Below are positions 57,571-64,000 of a DNA stretch of 64,000 nt, one piece after another; position 1 is the stretch's first letter; every line of letters begins with the position of its first letter. The position numbers and the translations under genes were made by a program. Origin of the DNA: Desmodus rotundus (Eukaryota; Chordata; Mammalia; Chiroptera; Phyllostomidae); the NCBI RefSeq assembly GCF_022682495.2, contig NC_071389.1, positions 7,121,199 through 7,185,198 of the forward strand. The letters run 5' to 3'. The notes beneath the pieces were generated by a model, which worked only from the letters and a program-made list of their open reading frames with translations, had not been told where the DNA came from and searched no databases.

Positions 57571-59062
57571 AAAAAGGTCAGTGCCTCGTTGGCCCTCTGC
57601 TCACACCTGGTGTGGGCCCCTGGGAGGCCGCCATGTCACCCCAGGGCAGCCTCATCTGCCTCCTCGACCTGCTGCCTGCATTTCGGTTTTTTCTTCTGCT
57701 CTTCTGCTGCGGACGTCTCCTGCTGTGCGACAGACTGTACTGGAGTTCCGAACTGCTGAGCACTCCTCCTGGGGGACCGCGTGCCCAGCTGCATCCACGG
57801 CGGCCTTGACCGCACCACCTGCTCTGGTCAATGAAATGCAAGAGAAGTGACTCCTTGTTTCCAGGCAGAAACTCTCAGAGTCCATGTGTGGGTGGCCAGG
57901 TGAGTCCACCTCTGCCACGGGAGGACATCGTCCACCCCCGCGGAGGCCTCTCTGTCAGCCGGGGTCCCAGGGTGGAGATGACACAGAGCAGAGTGGCAGC
58001 CACCCTCCCAGGGCAGGAGGCATGAGACCTGGGGGTCATAACCTGGCTGAAGACACCTTGTGGCTTTTGAAAGCCCTCAAAGGGGTTCCCAAGAGCCGTT
58101 TTTCAGTCTTCAGCGGCTGCTGGGGACTGTGGGCAATCACAGGGAAGTGATACGCCTCGGGACGTGGCGGTCCTCGGGAGGTGCGCAGTAAACAGGGGAC
58201 ATAATCAGGACTTGGCATTCCTGCACGCGGACCAGGCTGACCATCATCCAGGCTGTGAGGCTGATCCTCCTCGAATGTGGGTGGCACGTATCTGCAGGCT
58301 TTAAGCAACGCTCGGGGAAGGAAGTTCCTCCATTGAATCTGTGGCCTTCTTGCTGCCTGCTCCCCTCCCCGAACCCCTCTTCCTCCCACAAGACAGAGGC
58401 TACTTGGATGAGATTCCATGGTCTACCTGTGCCCTGTGCCCAAGGTCAGGTTCATTACCTGCTGCAGGAGTGGAGAATGCATCCTAGAGAAGCCAGGGGC
58501 CTCTCTCCCCACTTCTCCTAGTGGCCGAGCCCGTGTCAGTCTCCTCGGCCACTCCAGGCCCGTCCCTCCTCCTTTGTTGTTTCCCTTCTATCCCTTGCAC
58601 TTAAATCCAGCAGGGGGGCCCAGAGCACCCCCTTAGCGCTGGCCTTGTGGTGCTGGTGGTCTTCGGAGTTTTGGCTTCTTGATAACATTCCCTCCCAGCA
58701 CCCAGCACATGCTAGGTGGATAGTGGGCGCTCGGTAAAGACTGGGTCTGCCCTCCCAAGCCGACGGCTTCGTGGCTGGTGGGGCTGTGGCAGGGTGGAGA
58801 GGGGGCTATTCAGGGAAGTGGGTGGGGAGCAAAGTGTCCCCCAACCCACGGCTGTTGGGAGGGGCCTGACCGAGTCAGCAAGGACCATGGGTACCCAGGT
58901 CCGGGCTCCGACATCTCTCCTGAGCTCTTTCTTGCCCATTTCACTCCTGGTAGCTGGGACCACACACAGACCAATTCTCTCTCAAAGAATGGGGTTTTGT
59001 GGTTGGGATGGGTCCCCTTCCCTCTGCCCACCAAGGACTAGGGGGCCAAGGATTTCAACAAA
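57571..59062. other. Intergenic, between MIR and the DHRS3 3' end
   Basis: No gene is recognised. A degraded L2 terminus is visible at 58690-58740 ('ccagcacatgctaggtggatagtgggcgctcggtaaag'). Confidence 0.45.
58690..58742 (+). repeat. L2 LINE 3' end fragment
   Basis: 'cccagcacccagcacatgctaggtggatagtgggcgctcggtaaaga' corresponds to the L2 terminus. Confidence 0.65.
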
Positions 59063-59473
59063 GGAACTCGCAAAAGCCATCTCTCTTTATTTTTCATTCC
59101 TGCCGTTCCATCAGTTTGCAGAAGCTGAGGATGAGTGGGTTCTGGAGGGAAAGGGGGAACATCTGCGCCCAGACCCTCCCAGAAAATAGTCTTTGCACAC
59201 TGCTGAGGCTGATTAGACTTGAGAAGCAATTTAACAATAAACTCTACAGAATTAGAAATGTACAGAAGTGTCAAGGCGGCTGCTGGCTGGTTTCCTGCCT
59301 CCCCACAGGGGTCAGAGTTACGCCTGTCAGTCCTGTGCAAAGACCCTGTGGCTGGCTTAGGGGCAGGCGGATTCTTCCCTGGGAGGGGGCAGTCCCGCTC
59401 ACCCCGCGGAAGTGGGCCCAGGGGGCCACGGTCCCTGTGGGCTCCGTGGCTTTCGAGCGTGCCTGTCCCGCCT
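59063..59473 (-). other. DHRS3: DHRS3 3' untranslated region (inferred)
   Basis: It follows the DHRS3 stop codon on the minus strand and ends a little below the AATAAA at 59091-59086. No repeat is recognised within it. The right boundary is the stop codon. The cleavage site near 59063-59075 is inferred from the usual 10-30 base spacing. Confidence 0.75.
59086..59091 (-). terminator. DHRS3 poly(A) signal
   Basis: TTTATT on the plus strand reads AATAAA on the minus strand, about 385 bases downstream of the stop codon. It is the only canonical signal in a suitable place. Confidence 0.75.
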
Positions 59474-59558
59474 TTATGTCCGCCCTTTGAAAGTGTTCAT
59501 GCAGGTGTAGGTTCCTGAGAATTTGTGGATCTCCTCCAGGGCAGCCTGCGGGAGGATG
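59474..59558 (-). CDS. DHRS3: DHRS3, last coding exon and stop
   Basis: Minus-strand exon. The acceptor CAG (plus-strand 'ctg' at 59559-59561) follows a long pyrimidine tract (59562-59590). The first base completes a Ser codon split as AG|C with the previous exon. 27 codons follow ([20 protein letters not shown], then NTFKGRT) and TAA at 59476-59474. This is the C-terminus of short-chain dehydrogenase/reductase 3 (retSDR1), an NADPH-dependent enzyme that reduces all-trans-retinal to retinol and so lowers retinoic acid. It acts on ER and lipid-droplet membranes and works with RDH10 (family knowledge). The catalytic Ser-Tyr-Lys residues and the cofactor fold are in exons beyond the window. No disruption is seen. 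Confidence 0.97.
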
Positions 59559-59824
59559 CTGGGGGCGGGGAGGAGGGAAGAAAGAAAAGATGGTCAGTGG
59601 GGTGGGGGACCAGCCTCTGGGTCACTAGTGGCTGCCCAGAGGGCGTAGTAGAGGGATGCCCACATGCCACCCCTGCCCACCCCTCCGTGGAGGAAGTGCT
59701 TTCGAGTAAGTGGATAAATGACTGTTGACAAGGCAAAGGGTGGGCGGGAAAAATAAACTGTCAAAGCCACATTCTTTGCATTTTAGGGCCCACAGGTAGC
59801 TCAGAGATCAGTGAACTCCAAATG

Positions 59825-60115
59825 CCACTTATTCAACAAATATTTACTGTGTGGGGCTGAGCACTTAGGTTCTGGGCGTCACCTCCTCCAGAGACACTTC
59901 CCACACTCACGCCCAGGCCTCTCCTTGGGCTCCCCATAGTCCACTGCCTCCCCACCAAGCCCCGGTGTTGTCCTCACTGTTTATTGTCAAGCCCATGCGG
60001 GACCTTGTGGCAGATATGTCACCTCTGATTCTGGTCCCTAGCACAGGGCCCGGCATGAGAGGGACTCAGTCCATTTGTTGAATCAAATTGAAGGGCCCTG
60101 GTCCACACTAGGTGC
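59825..60115 (+). repeat. L2 LINE 3' portion
   Basis: 'cttccgtgtgggg'-like start then 'gtcacctcctccagagacacttcccacactcacgcccaggcc', 'tcctcactgtttattgtcaagc', 'ggtccctagcacagggcccggcatgagagggactcagtccatttgttgaatc' follow L2 3' UTR order. Confidence 0.75.
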
Positions 60116-61086
60116 AAGATGGGAAAGGCCTCCTTCCAGTGAGGGCAATCTGGAAGGCTTCCTGGAGGTGGTGGCAATGGTGTTGAGACTGTAAAGCTTT
60201 CTCTTGGGGTAGGTGAAGAGAGGGTGTGATGTAGGGATTGGGGAGGAGGGTGGCCTCTGCTCCCTGTGGGAAAGTTGCAGGGGATAGAACAGAAAATGTC
60301 AGCTGGAAGCTTCCTGTAAGAGTGCTGAGATGTTCCAGACAAACCAGCTTTTTTCTAGAATGTCGGAAAGTCTTCTAACCAGCTCCATGAGGTGGAGGTG
60401 GTGGCCTGGCTTTGGTGAGAGCCCGAGTTCCTGCTCTCCTGGGGACTCATGGAGGTAGCCGAGGAGCACCTCAGAGCACCCGTAAGTATGGACCGGGGGA
60501 GGCCGCACTGTACCCTCAGACGCCCCCCACCCCGCCCCACTCACCGTGCCCTGCTCTGTGTCTCTGAAAGGGCTTTGAGTTTGGAGAAAAGACTGGTTAG
60601 TGTGTCCCCTCCCTTAGGAGGTTTCTGTGTCCACAGTTGGAGCCCTGGTGACATGCACCAGAGGGGAAGCTGGCTTCCTGGGAGTTGATATCTGGTAAAG
60701 GCACTGGGGTGTTCACTCCCTGAAAAGGCCTTCCGGATCAGAGGGGTTCAGCCAGCCGGGGGTGGGGCTGGAGATGGCTGGGGATCCAAAGGAGCCAGCA
60801 GTCCAACTGTGCGTGGGTGGGATGGAGTGCTCCCTTTGGTATGGGACTCCGATGGAAAGGGTTTGCTGTCCCAGGTCGGGAAAGTTCTAAATAATGTGAT
60901 TCTGGGCAACTTCTGGAGGAAGACCACCTCCTCCCATAAGCCTACTCCCCCGGGGCTCTGTCCTGGTGGATCCCACCCGACCAGCACTGGGACCTGTCCG
61001 TGAATCCTGAGCCTTTGGCATCAACAGCGCTGCCTTCCCCATTGGGTGAAATCTCCTGGACCCTGGGGCCGACTGTTGGTCTGGAG

Positions 61087-61613
61087 CAGTGGTTCTCAAA
61101 GTGTGGCCCAGGACCCCGTGGGATGCCTACGATCCCTTCACTGGCCTGCAAGGTCCAACTACTTTTATAACAACACTAAGATGTCATTTGCCTTCTCCTT
61201 CTCTCACGAGTATGCGCTTGAGTGTTCCAGAGGCTACACGGATTAAAGGATGTGTCACGTCACAACAGATTAAAATCAGAAGCAGGCATAAGAATCCAGT
61301 TGTCTTCAATTATGTTAGACAATTCAGAGCTTTGCCAAAAAAAAAAAAAAAAGTAAAACAATGCCATTCTTCTCACTACAGTCTTTTCTCTTTTTTGAAA
61401 ATTTGCTGACTCTCCATAAAAAATCATTTATGTTGACAGGTTTTTATTGTTATTTATAAATAAATAATAGTGTAAATATAAACACATGTCTAAATCTTGT
61501 AAAATTTCTTCTCCGTGTTCATGTCTAATTCAGTGAACTAAAGCTCTTTGGGTACCTCGATAATTTTTAAGGTTGTAAAGGGGTCCTGAGATCAGCACAT
61601 TTGAGAACCGCTG
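61087..61613 (+). mobile_element. hAT-type DNA transposon with paired termini
   Basis: The left end CAGTGGTTCTCAAA and the inverse of the right end, CAGCGGTTCTCAAA, match at 13 of 14 bases. Internal blocks 'ctacttttataacaacactaagatgtcatttgcc', 'gtgttccagaggctac', 'ctctttgggtacctcgataatttttaag' and 'aaaggggtcctgag' belong to a common mammalian non-autonomous hAT family. No 8-bp duplication survives (GTCTGGAG against CCCCAAAT). It carries an A-run of about 16 at 61336. Confidence 0.8.
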
Positions 61614-61777
61614 CCCCAAATTAAGGTCAGAAACCCTTGGCACGCAAGCCACCACTGTCGCCTTCACGACCACAGCAGACACGACTAATTGATGGCGTGT
61701 GTGCGAGGCGTCTTCTGCGGGAGAAGGGGCAGTGGCTGGCTGGGGCCTTGCCCTGGGAGCTCTCCCTGGCCCCATAC

Positions 61778-61903
61778 CTTTTCAAGATAATGAGGGCGTG
61801 CATGGTCCAGGGGAGCAGGAGGAGCGCCTGATTGAGCTGTACAGCCTCCACTGTCCTCCGGGCCACCGTCTCAGGCTTCAGAGGCGGGAAGAGGTTGGGG
61901 AAC
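61778..61903 (-). CDS. DHRS3: DHRS3, penultimate coding exon
   Basis: Minus-strand exon of 126 bases. The acceptor is '...ctgccttcag' (plus 61904-61909 'ctgaag') and the donor is GTATGG (plus 61772-61777 'ccatac'). One base completes an Arg codon; 41 codons follow: [20 protein letters not shown], then [20 protein letters not shown] and K. The last two bases AG start the split Ser codon. Both ends are in phase 2, matching the next exon. [18 protein letters not shown] is a strongly hydrophobic stretch consistent with the membrane-associated C-terminal part of this retinaldehyde reductase. The exon corresponds to roughly residues 234-274 of the ~302-residue family protein. It is intact. Confidence 0.97.
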
Positions 61904-62059
61904 CTGAAGGCAGGAAGAGACTCCGTGGGTTTCTCCGGGAGACGCAGGTGCTTCTGCCACAAGCCTCCACGGCTGACAGGTCTGGGCCATCCCTTTGGCG
62001 TCTCCCTGAGACTGGGAGACTTGAGACCTGTCTGGGATCTTCGCCCTCTTCCTCCCTCC

Positions 62060-62576
62060 GCCCACAGGTGTGTCAGGATACCCTCACTCCCTCACTCTGC
62101 CCACTGAGCCTCCAGGGCTCCATCGCTTCCCACGCTCCCTGTGCTCTAGAGCCCCGCTCACCTGTGTTGCCTGGGGAGGGGGGAGTGGCAATGCCTGCCG
62201 CCTGGCCCCTCCCTTTCCCCTTCTCACTCTGCTCCAGCTGCTGCAGCCAACCCTTTGGTTCCTGCCACTTAAGCTCTTTCCTGTCTCGGGGTCTTTTACC
62301 AGCTGGCCCACCGGCCTGGCTCCTCCCTCCCAGCTCCTGCTCAGGGAGGCGTCTCAGCTCGTCCACTCACATGGGCCTCTAGTCTCGTCCCCCTGCTAAT
62401 TTGCTTCACTGCACTTACGTCCAGAATGGCCTTGCCTGTTTGCCTGTGTCCTTGTCAGTGGTCTCTCTGCTCCTCAGACTGAGCTCCACAAGGGCAGAGG
62501 CCCGGTGGGTTTGCTGTGGCGTATTCCCCGTGGGCTGGGTCTGGCACATAACAGGAGCTCCAAAAAAGCTCGCTGA
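62060..62576 (+). repeat. L2 LINE 3' portion, split by VES copy 10
   Basis: 'cacctgtgttgcc', 'ctgcagccaaccctttggttcctgcc', 'ctttcctgtctcggggtcttttaccag', 'tctctctgctcctcagactgagctccacaagggcagaggccc' and 'gggtctggcacataacaggagctcc' follow L2 order. The terminal 'gcttgctgaatgagtg' lies beyond the SINE at 62785. Confidence 0.8.
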
Positions 62577-62784
62577 GCCCTGACCACTGTGGCTCAGTGG
62601 ATTGGGTATTATCCCACAAAGTAAAAGGTTACCAGTTCAATTCCCGGTCAGGGCACATGCCTGGGTTTTGGATTCAGTCCCTGGGGCGCATACAAGAGGC
62701 AAGTGGTCGAGGTTTTCTCTCCCTTTCTGTTTCCCTCCTTTCCCCACTCTCTAAAAATAAATAAATAAATTCTTAAAAAAAAAT
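62577..62784 (+). mobile_element. VES SINE copy 10 with target-site duplication
   Basis: Forward copy: 'gccctgaccactgtggctcagtggattggg' (A box), 'ggttaccagttcaattcccggtcagggcacatgcctggg' (B box), CT-rich tract and A-rich tail. It is flanked by GCTCGCTGA (62568-62576) and GCTTGCTGA (62785-62793), one mismatch in nine. Confidence 0.95.
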
Positions 62785-63009
62785 GCTTGCTGAATGAGTG
62801 GCTGTGCCCCTGCTCATCCCGTCTGGAAGCGGGGCCTCTGCGGAGAACGATCGCCCTTCTCTGCCCAGCCTGCTATTCACTCGCTCACTGGTTCACTGAG
62901 ACTTTTACAGAGTGCTTTCCCTGGGGTCGGCAGACGAACACAGGACGGAATAAGCAGCATCAGGGGCTTCTCATGTCTGTTCACAGGCATCTCACCTGAG
63001 ACCCATAGA

Positions 63010-63135
63010 ATGATGCCGCTCCCCGAGTGCCCAGCCTCTGCTAAGTGTGCACCGGGTATCACTCACTCCAGTTTACAGAAGAGGAAACTGAGGCTCTAGG
63101 GTGTGGGTGGGGGATGAGAGATTCAAACCAGGCCT
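63010..63135 (+). repeat. MIR SINE fragment
   Basis: 'gagtgcccagcctctgctaagtgtgcaccgggtatcactcactccagtttacagaagaggaaactgaggctc' and 'gagagattcaaaccaggcc' match MIR. Confidence 0.8.
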
Positions 63136-63689
63136 GCGCAGAGCCCTAGGCTCTGGCCCCACCCTCACGCGCTGCCTGTCCCACCCCTCTGGGGCCTGTA
63201 GGCACAGCTCAGAGGCTGCTGGCTCTGACCTCCTTCCCACAAAGAGCTTGTGAGCTGCTCTGGCACCAGAAGGATTAAGGGTGGTGAGTCGCCTGGGTCT
63301 GGAGCCACCCTGAGCGAAGGACAACTCTCCTGCCCCCTACGCCCACGGAGTTGGCCTCAGAGAGTCTACGGACCTCAGCCCCCGCCCTGGGCTTCCTTTG
63401 CTGTCACAACATGCCGCTGAGGTCCCAGGAGCCTGCAGTCCAGAAGGAAGGCCAGCCTCCAGGGTCCCATGGGCCTGAGCGTGTTGAGGCAGCTCACTGG
63501 TGTGGGAACCCTACAGACCCGCAGACAGGCTGCTTTTCCAGTCCTGCTACTGGGGGAGGGAAGGCAAGGGCCGGGGGCAAGACTGCAGGAGAACCTGAGC
63601 AAGGGGCCCCATTCTCCTTTCTCTCCACGGTGGGTGGGAGGGCTATCTGGGAATATTCACTCCCAGGAGGCGGCGCAGACTCTGGGGAA

Positions 63690-63845
63690 AGCACACTCAG
63701 CCAACTTCCATCTGTGTGGCCTTGGGCCAGTCACTTTGAGTCTCTGAGCCTCAGCTCCCCGTCTGTGAAATGGGGACACGAGCTCTTTCACGGGGGTGCT
63801 GGGGCCAAATGCCGCAGAGTTTGTAGAGCGTCTGGTGAGGGTGGA
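63690..63845 (+). repeat. MIR SINE
   Basis: 'ccatctgtgtggccttgggccagtcactttgagtctctgagcctcagctccccgtctgtgaaatggggac' is the most typical MIR stretch in the window. Confidence 0.92.
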
Positions 63846-64000
63846 ACACGAAGGTCAGAATAACAGCCATGAATGAATAACAGCACCCAACTGTACGGCC
63901 ACTGTTGCCGGGAAACCCGTCAATTTTGCCCTAAACATCTGTCTCCTGCCCTCCACCCTGGGAAGCTGCTAAGCCTGGCTGGGGAGGAAGCCAATGCTTT

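Larger units (their letters stand above)
59559..61777 (-). other. DHRS3: DHRS3 last intron
   Basis: GT (61777-61776, GTATGG) to AG (59560-59559) on the minus strand, 2219 bases. It contains an L2 fragment and a hAT transposon with paired terminal repeats. No further exon is recognised. Confidence 0.85.
61904..64000 (-). other. DHRS3: DHRS3 intron continuing past the window edge
   Basis: The next upstream exon should encode the end of the catalytic domain. I do not find it before 64000, so this intron is at least 2.1 kb. The interior is repeats (L2, VES, two MIR) plus unassigned GC-rich sequence at 63136-63689. Confidence 0.75.

Noticed and set aside
58443..58454. AGGTCAGGTTCA, a direct repeat of nuclear-receptor half-sites with no spacer
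   Set aside because: A 12-base match is expected by chance in 64 kb, and the spacing is not the DR2 or DR5 of retinoic-acid elements.
62073..62366. 97-codon minus frame next to the DHRS3 exon, considered as an upstream DHRS3 exon
   Set aside because: It lies on the reverse of an L2 copy and does not encode the expected DHRS3 sequence preceding FPNLF.
1..64000. CRISPR arrays, operons, phage or bacterial systems
   Set aside because: There are no regularly spaced repeats, no ribosome-binding sites and no compact gene arrays. The window is vertebrate nuclear DNA.

Overview
The window is mammalian nuclear DNA, most probably from a bat. It carries ten copies of a tRNA-derived SINE with the A-box/B-box head and CT-rich tail of the chiropteran VES family. 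It also holds half-L1 elements with a bat-type LINE-1 3' end, plus the L2/MIR background of any placental genome. Genes are split into short exons with GT/AG introns; there are no operons or prokaryotic signals. Absence of young Helitrons and piggyBacs argues mildly against a vesper bat such as Myotis. No genus can be named.

Only two protein-coding genes are supported, and they meet tail to tail. On the plus strand, 1-22.2 kb holds the last three coding exons recognised for VPS13D (9263-9394, 17752-17992, 19269-19400) with introns and a long 3' UTR. On the minus strand, 59.06-64 kb holds the last two coding exons of DHRS3 (61778-61903, 59474-59558), its 3' UTR and a poly(A) signal. The adjacency VPS13D(+) / DHRS3(-) is that of human 1p36. 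The gene products are not functionally linked in any way the sequence shows: VPS13D is a lipid-transfer protein at organelle contacts, and DHRS3 is a retinaldehyde reductase of the ER and lipid droplets.

The 37 kb between the genes contains no recognised gene. Its left part (about 22-41 kb) is AT-richer and packed with LINE debris: L2, old L1, two half-L1 (ORF1-only) elements, a third old L1/HAL1-like stretch, and seven VES SINEs. Several are nested with legible target-site duplications. From about 42 kb onward the DNA becomes GC-rich, L1 and VES nearly vanish, and only L2, MIR and sparse old fragments remain. This looks like an isochore boundary.

The most informative structures are the layered insertions. 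At 28.6-31.0 kb an old L1 ORF2 was split by a half-L1, which then received two VES copies. At 36.6-38.5 kb a half-L1 with an intact 5' end is flanked by a 20-bp duplication inside an older L1 endonuclease fragment. I found no convincing undescribed gene system. The long open frames of the GC-rich half look like chance frames or repeat-derived frames.
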